This document shows, piece after piece, positions 25,732-35,302 of a DNA stretch of 64,000 nt. Under the pieces are notes generated by a model. That model was given only the letters and a program-made list of their open reading frames with translations, made no database searches and was not told the origin of the DNA. Positions within the stretch are counted from its first letter, which is position 1. The number at the start of each line of letters is the position of its first letter. The DNA is from Microvirga sp. Mcv34 (GTDB lineage Bacteria > Pseudomonadota > Alphaproteobacteria > Rhizobiales > Beijerinckiaceae): assembly GCF_024519725.1 (NCBI RefSeq), contig NZ_JALJRK010000014.1:1-64000 (forward strand), read 5' to 3'. The translations under genes were made by a program, and so were the position numbers.

Positions 25732-27090
25732 TTATTCCGTTTCGCTCAAACCGCCGGTCTTCAGGAAATTCTCCAGCCAGTGGATGTCGTACTGGCCGTT
25801 CTGGATGTCCGGGTTGCGCACCAGTGTGCGGAAGAGCGGCAGGGTGGTGTCGATCCCGTCGACCACGAACTCGTCGAGGGCGCGGCGCAGGCGCATGAGG
25901 CACTCGTTGCGAGTGCGGCCATGGACGATGAGCTTGCCCACGAGGGAATCGTAGTGCGGCGGGATGCGGTAGCCCTGGTAGGCGGCCGAGTCGACGCGCA
26001 CGCCGAGGCCACCCGGCGGGTGGAAGTAGCTGATCGTGCCGGGCGAGGGGCGGAACGTCGAGGGGTGCTCGGCATTCACGCGGCACTCGATGGCATGGCC
26101 TTCGATCTTGATGTCTTCCTGCCGCACCGAAAGCGGATGACCGGCGGCCACGCGAATCTGCTCGTTCACCAGGTCGATGCCCGTGATCATCTCGGTGACC
26201 GGGTGCTCCACCTGGATACGGGTGTTCATCTCGATGAAATAGAACTCGCCATCCTCGTAGAGGAACTCGATGGTCCCGGCGCCCGCATATTGCAGTTCCT
26301 GCATGGCCTTCGCCACGACGCCGCCGATGCGCTCGCGCATTTCGAGATTCAACGCGGGCGAGGGGCCTTCCTCCCAGACCTTCTGGTGGCGGCGCTGCAG
26401 CGAGCAGTCCCGCTCACCCAGATGGATGGCGTTGCCCTTGCCATCGCCCAGGACCTGGATCTCGATATGGCGCGGCTTCTCGAGATACTTCTCGATATAG
26501 ACCGCATCGTCGCCGAAGGCGGCCTTGGCCTCGGTGCGGGCGGTCTGGAAGGCGTGAACGAGATCGTCCTCGTTGCGCGCCACCTTCATGCCGCGCCCGC
26601 CGCCGCCGGCCGCCGCCTTGATGATGACCGGGTAGCCGATCTCCTTGGCGACCTTCTTGGCCTCGGTCTCGTCGTTGATGCCGCCCTCGGAACCTGGCAC
26701 GCACGGGATCCCGAGCCGCTTGGCGGTCCGCTTGGCCTCGATCTTGTCGCCCATGATGCGGATATGCTCCGCCTTCGGGCCGATGAAGGCGATGCGGTGG
26801 TGCTCCAGCACCTCCGCGAAGCGGGCGTTCTCGGACAGGAACCCGTAACCGGGATGGATGGCGTCCGCCCCGGTGATCTCGCAGGCGGCGATCAGGGCCG
26901 GGATGTTGAGGTAGCTGTCGCGGGCGGCCGGCGGGCCGATGCAGACGCTCTCGTCCGCGAGCCGCACATGCATGGCGTCCGCGTCGGCGGTGGAGTGCAC
27001 GGCCACGGTGGCGATGCCGAGCTCCTTCGCGGCGCGCAGGATTCGCAGGGCGATCTCGCCGCGATTGGCAATGAGGATCTTATCGAACAT
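25732..27090 (-). CDS. accC: Acetyl-CoA carboxylase biotin carboxylase subunit
   Basis: A 452-aa ATP-grasp enzyme that carboxylates biotin on AccB, the first half-reaction of malonyl-CoA formation. Classic start [20 protein letters not shown]-grasp loop [13 protein letters not shown], catalytic region [15 protein letters not shown] and [12 protein letters not shown]. Full family length. It follows accB by 8 bases and is last in the leftward dsbA-aroQ-accB-accC run, so accB and accC are one transcript. Confidence 0.97.
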   Translation of the reverse strand: MFDKILIANRGEIALRILRAAKELGIATVAVHSTADADAMHVRLADESVCIGPPAARDSYLNIPALIAACEITGADAIHPGYGFLSENARFAEVLEHHRIAFIGPKAEHIRIMGDKIEAKRTAKRLGIPCVPGSEGGINDETEAKKVAKEIGYPVIIKAAAGGGGRGMKVARNEDDLVHAFQTARTEAKAAFGDDAVYIEKYLEKPRHIEIQVLGDGKGNAIHLGERDCSLQRRHQKVWEEGPSPALNLEMRERIGGVVAKAMQELQYAGAGTIEFLYEDGEFYFIEMNTRIQVEHPVTEMITGIDLVNEQIRVAAGHPLSVRQEDIKIEGHAIECRVNAEHPSTFRPSPGTISYFHPPGGLGVRVDSAAYQGYRIPPHYDSLVGKLIVHGRTRNECLMRLRRALDEFVVDGIDTTLPLFRTLVRNPDIQNGQYDIHWLENFLKTGGLSETE

Positions 27091-27098
27091 GTCGCGCC

Positions 27099-27575
27099 TT
27101 ACTCGATGACGAGGAGGGGTTCACCGTATTCAACAGGAGTTCCGTCTTCGACATAGATGGCGGTCACGGTGCCGGCGCGGGGCGCCACAATCTCGTTGAA
27201 GGTCTTCATGGCCTCGACGAGGAGGACCTTGTCGCCGGCCTGGACCTTGGAGCCAATCTCGACGAAGGACTTCGCGTCCGGAGAGGGCTTGCGGTAGGCG
27301 GTGCCGACCATGGGCGACAGAACTGCGCCCGGATGCGGAGCGCCGGGCTTGGCCGCAGCATTGTCTCCGGCGGCGGCCGGAGGCGGGGCGATGACCGGCG
27401 CGGGGGCGAGAGCGGCAGGAGCCGCGACCGGGACGGAAACCGCGGCCGTGACCGTGCGCGCCACGCGGATACGAAGGTCGCCCTTCTCCACTTCGATCTC
27501 GCTGAGATCCGTGTCGGCGATCAAATTCGCCAGCTCACGGACTAGATCGGGATCGAAAGGGTTTTCCTTGGCCAT
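27099..27575 (-). CDS. accB: Acetyl-CoA carboxylase biotin carboxyl carrier protein
   Basis: A 158-aa carrier of acetyl-CoA carboxylase. N-terminal ~40 residues, an Ala/Pro-rich hinge (about 45-80) and a C-terminal biotinyl domain with Lys124 in [10 protein letters not shown]; the usual residue after AMK is Met, here Thr, as in other alphaproteobacteria. It starts 26 bases after the aroQ stop and is 8 bases from accC. Confidence 0.96.
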   Translation of the reverse strand: MAKENPFDPDLVRELANLIADTDLSEIEVEKGDLRIRVARTVTAAVSVPVAAPAALAPAPVIAPPPAAAGDNAAAKPGAPHPGAVLSPMVGTAYRKPSPDAKSFVEIGSKVQAGDKVLLVEAMKTFNEIVAPRAGTVTAIYVEDGTPVEYGEPLLVIE

Positions 27576-27601
27576 GGGGCTTACCTCTACTTCCTGAGGA
27601 A

Positions 27602-28069
27602 CTAGTGCTGGGAGGGCTTCGCCTGCCGTGCGCGCTCGGCCATCACCTGGTGAACCGCTTCCAGGCCGAGCACGTAGCTCATGGGCCCGAAACCACAGAT
27701 CACGCCGACGGAGACGGGCGCTAAGAACGAGCGATGGCGAAAGCCCTCGCGGGCATGAACATTCGAAATGTGGATCTCGACCGTCGGGGCGCCGCTGCCC
27801 GAGATGGCGTCACGGAGCGCGATCGAGGTGTGGGTATAGGCGCCGGCATTGATGACGATACCGGCTCCCTGGGCTCCCGCTTCCTGAATCCAGTCCACGA
27901 GCTGTCCCTCGTGGTTCGACTGCCGGAACATGACCGTCGCCCCCAGGGTCTCGGCCTTCTCGCGCACGAGCGTCTCGATGTCGGCCAGCGTGGTGCTGCC
28001 ATAGACGTGAGGCTCTCTGCGGCCGAGCAGGTTGAGATTGGGTCCGTTGAGGACGAAGACGGTGGTCAT
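27602..28069 (-). CDS. aroQ: Type II 3-dehydroquinate dehydratase
   Basis: A 155-aa enzyme that dehydrates 3-dehydroquinate in the shikimate pathway. Motifs [17 protein letters not shown] (catalytic Tyr), [30 protein letters not shown] and [12 protein letters not shown] (catalytic His) are all present, at normal length. It lies upstream of accB in the same direction; this arrangement is frequent in Hyphomicrobiales. Confidence 0.96.
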   Translation of the reverse strand: MTTVFVLNGPNLNLLGRREPHVYGSTTLADIETLVREKAETLGATVMFRQSNHEGQLVDWIQEAGAQGAGIVINAGAYTHTSIALRDAISGSGAPTVEIHISNVHAREGFRHRSFLAPVSVGVICGFGPMSYVLGLEAVHQVMAERARQAKPSQH

Positions 28070-28334
28070 CGGATAAGGAGCGTTCCTTGCAGCTCCGTCT
28101 GGCGGAGCAGAAACGCCCTCTTAGCCAAAAGGCGAGCACGGGGGAAGGGGAAAACCAAGGCTTTCCCAAGCTTGGCGTGAGTTCCGTAGCGTAATAAAGG
28201 CATTCTCTCTTCATGGACGTGCCCGTCCTGGCCGTCCCGATACCGTCAAGCGTCGCATCTTTTGGGTTGAGATCACCGGCACGAGGCTGGTGAGCGCGAG
28301 ACCGGAGGCCGGGCCTATGGCCTGGCTTGGAAGC

Positions 28335-29114
28335 CTAGCCGCAGCTCGCCTTGCCGCATTGGCGCACGTTGTCCACGAGCTGCTTCAGGGGCTGGAGGCC
28401 GACGGCGCCGGGGATGACGGTTTCGCCCACGATGAAGGCGGGTGTGCCGGTCAGGTTGAGCTTGTCGCCGAGGGCCATGTTCTCCTGAAGGGCGCTGAGG
28501 ATTTCGGCGCTCTCCACGTCTTTCTGGAGGCGGGCCATGTCGACGCCCATCTCCTTGGCCACAGCCATGGCACGCTCGCCGTTCACGCGGCCACGGCTTT
28601 CCAGGACCTTCGTATGGTAATCGAAGAGCTTCTGGCCCTGGAGCTGGTTCTTGACCGCCAGCGCCACCCGGCTCGCCTCGACGGAATCGGGCCCGAGCAC
28701 CGGGAAATCCTTCAGGACGACCCGCAGCTTCGGGTCGCTCTTCATGAGGGTCTGGAGGTCGGACAGGGCCTTCTTGCAGTAGCCGCAATTGTAATCGAAG
28801 AATTCCACCATGGTGATGTCGCCGGAGGGGTTGCCGACCACGTAGGAGTGGGACGCGTTCAGGAGCGACTGCTTCGTTTCCTTCACGGCGCTGGCCTGGG
28901 CGACCTGCTGGGCCTCCGCCTGGCGCTTCTCGAGCTCCGCGATCACCTCGGTCAGAACCTCCGGGTTCTTGATGAGATAGTCTTTCACGATCTCGCCGAT
29001 GGCCTGCTTCTGCTGATCGTTGAAGACCGACCCTTGCGCCATCGCGGCGGGTGCGATCGCCAGCGCGCCGAGCAGGGCTGCGGTCCGGCCGATGGTGAGA
29101 AGCGAAAAGCGCAT
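28335..29114 (-). CDS. DsbA-family thiol:disulfide oxidoreductase
   Basis: A 259-aa secreted thioredoxin-fold protein. Signal peptide to about residue 27 (AIAPAAMAQG), a charged helical region, then the DsbA domain with C110-x2-C113 in FFDYNCGYCKKA and a cis-Pro loop TGTPAFIVG. The layout (N-terminal helices, Com1/ScsC-like) suggests a DsbA/ScsC relative that forms or shuffles disulfides in the periplasm. The ATG at 29114 was chosen because the signal peptide begins there; an earlier Met at 29156 adds only a charged tail. First gene of the dsbA-aroQ-accB-accC direction, but 265 bases separate it from aroQ. Confidence 0.9.
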   Translation of the reverse strand: MRFSLLTIGRTAALLGALAIAPAAMAQGSVFNDQQKQAIGEIVKDYLIKNPEVLTEVIAELEKRQAEAQQVAQASAVKETKQSLLNASHSYVVGNPSGDITMVEFFDYNCGYCKKALSDLQTLMKSDPKLRVVLKDFPVLGPDSVEASRVALAVKNQLQGQKLFDYHTKVLESRGRVNGERAMAVAKEMGVDMARLQKDVESAEILSALQENMALGDKLNLTGTPAFIVGETVIPGAVGLQPLKQLVDNVRQCGKASCG

Positions 29115-29299
29115 GTTCGGTCCTTTGCGGAAGTCCTTGACGCCCCTCTCTAGCAATGGTTCGGGGCGGAGTTGAGACTCTGTGTTCTACCGCGAGTTAG
29201 CGTCTTGCGCCCTGCGTCGTCAAATCACGGGTTCGTATTGGACGTTTCACTGTCATCAACTGCCTTGAGACCGGCCCTGCAACGGGATACGAGCCTGCC

Positions 29300-30481
29300 A
29301 TGACCAAATCATCCGCCGATCTTCACCAGCCCCTCGTCGCCCGCCGCATGGATCGCGTCGCCTCCTTCCTGGCCATGGATGTTCTGAGTGCTGCCGCGGC
29401 CAAGGAGCGGCGGGGCGACAGCGTCATCCACATGGAGGTAGGCCAGCCGTCCGCGCCTGCCCCGCGCGCCGCCCGCGAGGCCGCCAAGGCGGCGCTCGAT
29501 CTCGGCCGCATCGGCTATACGGAGGCCCTTGGCATCGCGGCGCTGCGGGAGCGGATCGCCCGGCATTACCGCGACGCCTATGGGGTCAGCATCGCGCCCG
29601 AGCGGGTCGTGGTGACGACCGGTTCGTCGGCCGGGTTCGTCCTGGCTTTCTTGAGCCTCTTCGATCAGGGGCAGCGGGTGGCGATTACCGCGCCGGGCTA
29701 TCCTGCCTACCGGAACATCCTGGAGGCGCTCGGCATCGAGCCGGTGACGATCCCGCTCGCCAAGGCGGATGGCTGGATCATGACCGCCCGGGCCATCGAG
29801 AAGGCCCATGGGGAAAAGCCCCTGCACGGCATCCTCGCCATGAGCCCGGCGAACCCCTCCGGCACCATGATCGGCCGCAAGGCCCTGGCCGAGCTGGGCG
29901 AGACCTGTCGCCGCCTGGGGCTGTGGTTCGTGTCCGACGAGATCTATCACGGACTGACCTATGGCGAAGCGGCGTCTACGGCGCTCGCCTCCGACGACGA
30001 TGCCGTCGTGATCAACTCGTTCTCGAAATATTACTGCATGACCGGCTGGCGCATCGGCTGGATCGTGGTGCCGGATCGTCTGGTCCGGCCCATCGAGCGG
30101 CTGGCGCAGAACCTCTACATCTCGCCGCCCTATCTCTCCCAAGTGGCGGCGCTCGCCGCCTTCGATGCGGCCGAGGAGCTCGAGGCCGTGAAGGCGGGTT
30201 ATGCCCGCAACCGCGCCTATCTCCTCGAGGAGCTGCCCAAGATCGGCATCAACGAGATGCACCCCGTGGACGGCGCCTTCTACATCTACGCCGACATCGC
30301 CCGATTCACGAACGATTCCATCGGCTTTTCCCGGCGGATGCTGGAGGAGGCGGGTGTCGCGGCCACGCCGGGGCTCGATTTCGACCCCATCGAAGGTTCC
30401 CACTACCTGCGCCTGTCCTTTGCCGGATCGGAGAACGATTGCCGCGAGACGGTGGCGCGATTGAAGAGCTGGTTGAAGTAA
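29300..30481 (+). CDS. Class I/II pyridoxal-phosphate aminotransferase
   Basis: A 393-aa PLP enzyme of the aspartate aminotransferase fold. Visible residues: the TGSSAGF phosphate-binding turn, Asn185 in SPANPSG, Asp213 and Tyr216 in VSDEIYHG, Lys243 in NSFSKYYCMTGWR and the carboxylate-binding Arg in YLRLSFAG. It groups with transaminases of unknown substrate in alphaproteobacteria. Divergent from dsbA, single gene, ended by a strong terminator at 30601-30636. Confidence 0.9.
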   Translation: MTKSSADLHQPLVARRMDRVASFLAMDVLSAAAAKERRGDSVIHMEVGQPSAPAPRAAREAAKAALDLGRIGYTEALGIAALRERIARHYRDAYGVSIAPERVVVTTGSSAGFVLAFLSLFDQGQRVAITAPGYPAYRNILEALGIEPVTIPLAKADGWIMTARAIEKAHGEKPLHGILAMSPANPSGTMIGRKALAELGETCRRLGLWFVSDEIYHGLTYGEAASTALASDDDAVVINSFSKYYCMTGWRIGWIVVPDRLVRPIERLAQNLYISPPYLSQVAALAAFDAAEELEAVKAGYARNRAYLLEELPKIGINEMHPVDGAFYIYADIARFTNDSIGFSRRMLEEAGVAATPGLDFDPIEGSHYLRLSFAGSENDCRETVARLKSWLK

Positions 30482-30600
30482 TTCCGCTCACATCACCACC
30501 GGCCTCGTGCCGATGATTCTGATCCGAAGGGCGCAACGCTCTTCAAATTGAGATGGCCGGCACACGGCCGGCCATGACGCGAAGAACAAGTCTCTTTCTG

Positions 30601-30636
30601 CAAAATGCCCGGCTTCGAGCCGGGCATTTTGTTTTT
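30601..30636 (+). terminator. Rho-independent terminator between the aminotransferase and rne
   Basis: Stem CAAAATGCCCGGCT / AGCCGGGCATTTTG with a short loop, followed by TTTTT, 119 bases after the aminotransferase stop. It ends 6 bases from the rne stop and is symmetric enough to serve both strands. Confidence 0.85.
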
Positions 30637-30641
30637 AAACC

Positions 30642-33362
30642 TTACGACCCGCTCAGGACCGACTTGGCCTTGGACCACCAGCCGGCGCGCTTGGGGCGAT
30701 TGGGATCTTCCGGGGTCAGGACCACGGCGACCGGTTCCGGCTCGGGAGCGGCGGGAGCCGGCGGCGGAACGGGGGCCTCGGCGACGGGACGCTCTGGCGT
30801 GACGATCGGCTCGCTCCCGGCGGCCTGCTGCGGCTCCGGCGTCTCCGTGGCGACCTCTGAAGGGGCGGCTTCGACTGGAGGAAGCGGGGCCTGGACCTCA
30901 TCGGGGGCGACGAAACCTTCCTCAAGGGCGAATTCCTCGGTCGCCTCGTCACGGCCGCGTCCGCGGCCGCCGCGGCGACCGCGACGACGGCGGCGTCCAC
31001 CACGGGAATCCTCGTCCGTCTCGCCGGCCTCGACGGGGGCGGGCTCGTCACCGGAAGCCCCGACCTCGGCCTCTTCCTCGTCGGATTCTCCCTCGGCCTC
31101 TCCGGCTTCCGCGCCTTCTTCGCCCTGGGCTTCGCCGGCAAAGCCTTCACGGTCGCGTCCGCGACGGCGACGGCGCCGACGGCGGCGGCGTCCACCGCCT
31201 TCGCCTTCCTCGCCACGCTCTTCGCTGCCCTGAGTCTCCTCGGCGGCCTCCTCCTCAGCCTCGACCTCGATCTCCTCGACGGGTTCGTCGATGTCAATCG
31301 CGTCGATCTGGATGCCGGTCGCGGCCGCCTTATGCTCGAGCTTGAGGGCAGGCTCGCCGCGCTCGATGGCATAGGTGGTCGTGCCGTGGAGGCTGTCGTC
31401 GGCCACGATGGAAATCGCGACGCCGAAGCGGGTCTCCAGGTCGCGCAGATGAATGCGCTTCTGGTTCAGGATGTAGAAGGCCGCCTCCATCCGAGTGCGG
31501 ACGACGAGGTTGTAACTGGCATTCTTGATGAGGGTTTCCTCGATCGAGCGCAGCACCTGCAGGGCCACCGACGGCGTCGAGCGCACGAAGCCGGTGCCGG
31601 CGCAGTGCGGGCAGGGGATCGAGGAGGATTCCAGCACGCCGGTGCGGATGCGCTGGCGCGACATCTCGAGCAGGCCGAAGGGCGAGATGCGGCCCACCTG
31701 GATGCGGGCGCGGTCGTTCTTCAGGCACTCGTTGAGCTTCTTCTCGACGGCGCGGTTGTTGCGCTTCTCCTCCATGTCGATGAAGTCGATCACGACGAGG
31801 CCGGCGAGGTCGCGCAGGCGCAGCTGCCGGGCGATTTCCTCGGACGCCTCGAGGTTGGTGCGCAGCGCCGTGTCCTCGATGTTGTGCTCGCGGGTCGAAC
31901 GGCCGGAGTTCACGTCGATGGAAACCAGGGCTTCTGTCGGGTTGATGACGAGATAGCCGCCCGATTTCAGGGTCACCACGTTCGAGAACATGGCATCGAG
32001 CTGCGCCTCGACGCCGAACTTCGCGAAGAGCGGCTGCGGGTCGCGATAGGGCTGGACCAGCTTCGAATGGCTCGGCATGAGCATCCGCATGAAGTCCTTG
32101 GCCTCGCGATAGCCCTCCTCGCCGGCGACCATGACGTCGTCGATGTCCTTGTTGTAGAGGTCGCGGATGGCCCGCTTGATGAGGGAGCCTTCCTCGTAGA
32201 CGAGGGCGGGGGCGGCCGACTTGAGGGTCAGCTCGCGCACGCTCTCCCAGAGGCGCATCAGGTATTCGTAGTCGCGCTTGATCTCGGGCTTGGTCCGCGA
32301 GGCGCCGGCCGTGCGCAGGATGATGCCCATTCCCTCGGGCACCTCCAGCTCCTGGGCGATTTCCTTCAGGCGCTTGCGGTCGGCCGCGTTGGTGATCTTG
32401 CGGGAGATGCCGCCGCCCCGGCCCGTGTTGGGCATGAGCACGGAATAGCGGCCGGCGAGCGACAGGTAGGTGGTCAGAGCCGCGCCCTTGTTGCCGCGCT
32501 CCTCCTTCACGACCTGGACCAGCAGGATCTGGCGGCGCTTGATGACTTCCTGGATCTTGTACTGCTTGCGGGGCGTGCGCCGGCGAGGAGGCAGGTCCTC
32601 GATCGCGTCGTCGCCGCCGAGCTGCTCGACGATCTCGTGCTCTTCCACGTCCTGATCGTCTTCGTCTTCGTCCTCGTCTTCTTCGTCCTCGTCGGCTTCC
32701 GTGTCGCCCTCGGGCGTCCGGGCCTCGGCCGTTTCAGCAGCCTCATCGCCCTCGGCGGTCTCGAATCCCTCCGGGGCCTCCACGTGGGCCGAGCCCTCGA
32801 CCGCCTCGATGGCGGCCTCTTCGGTCTTCTCGCCCGGGGCCTGATCGTCGGCCATCACCAGGGCAACGGCGTCATGCGTGTCGGAACCCGAGGCCTCGCG
32901 CTCTTCGCCGGCGTGCTCGGAGCCGTTGTTCTCCTGGGGCCCCTCGACGGCGCCTTCGGTTCCGGCTTCGGCCTCCGTCGAGACCAATGTCTCGTCGTTC
33001 TCGGCGCGGCGCGGCGAGGACCGGCGGCGGCGGCGGTTGCTGCGACGCTCCTCCTCGCGCTCCTCCTCGGCCTGAGCCTCGGCTTCGGCTTCGAGCAGCG
33101 CCTGACGGTCGGCGACGGGAATCTGATAGTAATCGGGATGGATTTCGCTGAATGCGAGGAACCCGTGGCGGTTTCCGCCGTATTCCACAAAGGCCGCCTG
33201 GAGCGACGGTTCGACCCGGGTGACCTTGGCGAGATAGATATTCCCGCGCAGCTGCTTCCGGTTAGCGGATTCGAAGTCGAATTCTTCGACCTTCTGACCA
33301 CGTACCACCACGACCCGGGTTTCTTCCGGGTGTGAGGCATCGATGAGCATCTTGTTTGCCAT
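30642..33362 (-). CDS. rne: Ribonuclease E (Rne/Rng family)
   Basis: A 906-aa endoribonuclease of mRNA decay and rRNA processing. N-terminal S1 domain (NIYLAKVTRVEPSLQAAFVEYG), interrupted by a long acidic/basic low-complexity insert (residues ~90-260), as in alphaproteobacterial RNase E. The DNase I-like catalytic part has IDVNSGRSTREHNIEDTALR and LVVIDFIDM, the Zn-link CPHCAGTGFV and an Arg/Glu-rich scaffold tail (residues ~700-906) that would bind partners. It has a ~300-600-base leader, compatible with the autoregulation known in other species. Alone on the minus strand, facing amiC. Confidence 0.96.
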   Translation of the reverse strand: MANKMLIDASHPEETRVVVVRGQKVEEFDFESANRKQLRGNIYLAKVTRVEPSLQAAFVEYGGNRHGFLAFSEIHPDYYQIPVADRQALLEAEAEAQAEEEREEERRSNRRRRRSSPRRAENDETLVSTEAEAGTEGAVEGPQENNGSEHAGEEREASGSDTHDAVALVMADDQAPGEKTEEAAIEAVEGSAHVEAPEGFETAEGDEAAETAEARTPEGDTEADEDEEDEDEDEDDQDVEEHEIVEQLGGDDAIEDLPPRRRTPRKQYKIQEVIKRRQILLVQVVKEERGNKGAALTTYLSLAGRYSVLMPNTGRGGGISRKITNAADRKRLKEIAQELEVPEGMGIILRTAGASRTKPEIKRDYEYLMRLWESVRELTLKSAAPALVYEEGSLIKRAIRDLYNKDIDDVMVAGEEGYREAKDFMRMLMPSHSKLVQPYRDPQPLFAKFGVEAQLDAMFSNVVTLKSGGYLVINPTEALVSIDVNSGRSTREHNIEDTALRTNLEASEEIARQLRLRDLAGLVVIDFIDMEEKRNNRAVEKKLNECLKNDRARIQVGRISPFGLLEMSRQRIRTGVLESSSIPCPHCAGTGFVRSTPSVALQVLRSIEETLIKNASYNLVVRTRMEAAFYILNQKRIHLRDLETRFGVAISIVADDSLHGTTTYAIERGEPALKLEHKAAATGIQIDAIDIDEPVEEIEVEAEEEAAEETQGSEERGEEGEGGGRRRRRRRRRRGRDREGFAGEAQGEEGAEAGEAEGESDEEEAEVGASGDEPAPVEAGETDEDSRGGRRRRRGRRGGRGRGRDEATEEFALEEGFVAPDEVQAPLPPVEAAPSEVATETPEPQQAAGSEPIVTPERPVAEAPVPPPAPAAPEPEPVAVVLTPEDPNRPKRAGWWSKAKSVLSGS

Positions 33363-33971
33363 GTTGAACTCTCGACATGGCGATCGAGGGCAGGACCTGA
33401 GGCAGGGGCCGCATTGTGGGCGGATGGCCGCGCCGCCCGGAAGGACGGCGGGCTGAAATTGCGTTCGGAGTGCTGTCGATCGCCATCGTGCGCCGCGGTG
33501 GGGCGCATTCTGGGTTGAATTGGGCCGGCTCTGGGCCGGAAAGGGTGAAGCCAGGGCGTGCGCGGGATGAAACGCGCGATTCGAACGGTGCAGAAACGAA
33601 GGTCAGAACTGACTTCGTGCGCGCAACCATTCGACACGGCCCTTTCGTACTAGATATCGATGAGCCGAAACTCGGTCATCGGCGGGTGGCGACAAGCGTC
33701 GCCAAATGGTCCTGTCCGTGAGCCTGTCGAGGGTGACGGGTCTCCTGGAGGATCGGTCAAGCCAACCGTCTCCTCCGGATCCGCCGTCAGATTCGGCCAT
33801 GCCGAACGGGATCAAGATCATTACAGAGCGATTGGGGCATTTGGCAAGATCCCGTATCACTGTGCTATGAATGCAACAGAGTGTCAGTATTCCAGCGTGC
33901 GACGTGAGGTTCCGTTAACCAAGCCGCGTCTATCAGTATAGGAAGGACGCGAGACAGCTCAGCGATTACCC
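33363..33971. other. Divergent rne/amiC intergenic region
   Basis: About 600 bases holding the rne leader and the amiC promoter. I see several short ORFs of no coding character and no recognisable RNA gene. Rne in other bacteria regulates its own leader; nothing in this sequence alone proves that here. Confidence 0.5.
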
Positions 33972-35219
33972 ATGCCCGTTTTCCCCTTCATCCGCCTTGT
34001 CGGCGCATGCCTCATGGTGGCCCTCGTGGCCGCGTGGACGGGGCATGCCCATGCGGCCGGAGAGGGCGCGAAGGCCGGCGCTCAAACCATCGCGGCGGCC
34101 GTCACGGTCGAATCGGAGGGAGCGAAAACTCGCTTTAAGGTTACTCTGTCGAAACCGGTCCTGGCGCAGGTTTCGCTGATGGAGCGTCCGGATCGGGTCA
34201 TCATCGACCTGCCCGAGGTTGCCTTCCACTTGCCCCAGGAAGCGGGGCGCGGCAGGGAGGGGCTCATCGCCTCCTACCGCTACGGTCTCTTTGCTCCGGG
34301 CCGCTCCCGGGTGGTCATGGAACTGACTCAGCCGGCCGTAGTCTCGGGCATGACCACCGCGCCCGACCCCACGGGCGTGGCGACGATCCTGACCATCGAG
34401 CTGTCCCGCACCGAGCGGGAGGAGTTCCACAAGGCGGCCGCCGACAATGCATCCGCTACTCGGGAAGCTTCGTCGGTGCCCGCCGTCCAGGGGCCTAAGG
34501 ACGCCCGGCCGGTCATCGTGATCGACCCCGGCCATGGCGGAATCGACCCGGGGGCGAATGCCTCTTCGGGCAATGTCTACGAGAAGGACCTGGTTCTGGC
34601 CTTCGCCCAGAGGCTCAAGAGGAAGCTGGAGGAGAACGGTCGCTACCGGATCGTCATGACCCGCGACGAGGACGTGTTCATCTCCCTCGGCGACCGGGTT
34701 CGCGCCGCCCGCGGGGTCCAGGCCGATCTGTTCATCTCCGTCCACGCGGATTCGATCTCCGGAGGCCAGGAGGTGAGGGGGCTGACGGTCTATACCGGGG
34801 CCGAACGCGCCTCGGACGCCGATTCCGCCCGGCTCGCCGACCGTGAAAACAAGGCGGACGCAGTCGCCGGTGTCGAATCGCGCGACATTCCCGACGACGT
34901 ATCGGACATCCTCATGGAGCTGACTCTCCGGGAAACCCGGAGCTTCTCGCACGGCTTCGCCAGCCGTCTCGTGGGCGAGTTCGATTCCGTCGCCCGTCTC
35001 AACAAGAATCCTCACCGGCAAGCCCGTTTCCAGGTGCTGCGGGCCCATGACGTGCCGTCCGTGCTGGTCGAACTCGGCTATCTCTCGAGCCAAAAGGACC
35101 TGGACCTGTTGATGTCAGAGGACTGGCGCGCCAAAATGGTGTCAGCCATGTCGGTCGCGGTGGATCGCTTTTTCGCCGCGCGGTTTGCCCGCAGGGGCGC
35201 TGCCGCAGTTTTACCATAG
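33972..35219 (+). CDS. amiC: N-acetylmuramoyl-L-alanine amidase (AmiC type)
   Basis: A 415-aa periplasmic amidase that cuts the peptide from the glycan of murein during cell separation. Signal peptide to ~residue 29, an AMIN domain (about 40-145) for septal localisation, a linker, then Amidase_3 with zinc ligands His188 (DPGHGG), Glu204 (VYEKDL) and His258 (SVHADS) and the catalytic Glu in VELGYLSS. First of the rightward amiC-mrcA-prfB block typical of Hyphomicrobiales, 83 bases before mrcA. Confidence 0.95.
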   Translation: MPVFPFIRLVGACLMVALVAAWTGHAHAAGEGAKAGAQTIAAAVTVESEGAKTRFKVTLSKPVLAQVSLMERPDRVIIDLPEVAFHLPQEAGRGREGLIASYRYGLFAPGRSRVVMELTQPAVVSGMTTAPDPTGVATILTIELSRTEREEFHKAAADNASATREASSVPAVQGPKDARPVIVIDPGHGGIDPGANASSGNVYEKDLVLAFAQRLKRKLEENGRYRIVMTRDEDVFISLGDRVRAARGVQADLFISVHADSISGGQEVRGLTVYTGAERASDADSARLADRENKADAVAGVESRDIPDDVSDILMELTLRETRSFSHGFASRLVGEFDSVARLNKNPHRQARFQVLRAHDVPSVLVELGYLSSQKDLDLLMSEDWRAKMVSAMSVAVDRFFAARFARRGAAAVLP

Positions 35220-35302
35220 AGACAGTGTGGATACCCCATAGCGGGGGCGCGATTCATCGGGTAACGAGGATGCGCGTTTCAAGATCTGCATAAACAGGCG
35301 CC

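Noticed and set aside
25780-27156. 458-codon ORF opposite accC
   Set aside because: Shadow of biotin carboxylase.
31332-33335. 667-codon ORF opposite rne
   Set aside because: Shadow of the RNase E gene; no motif.
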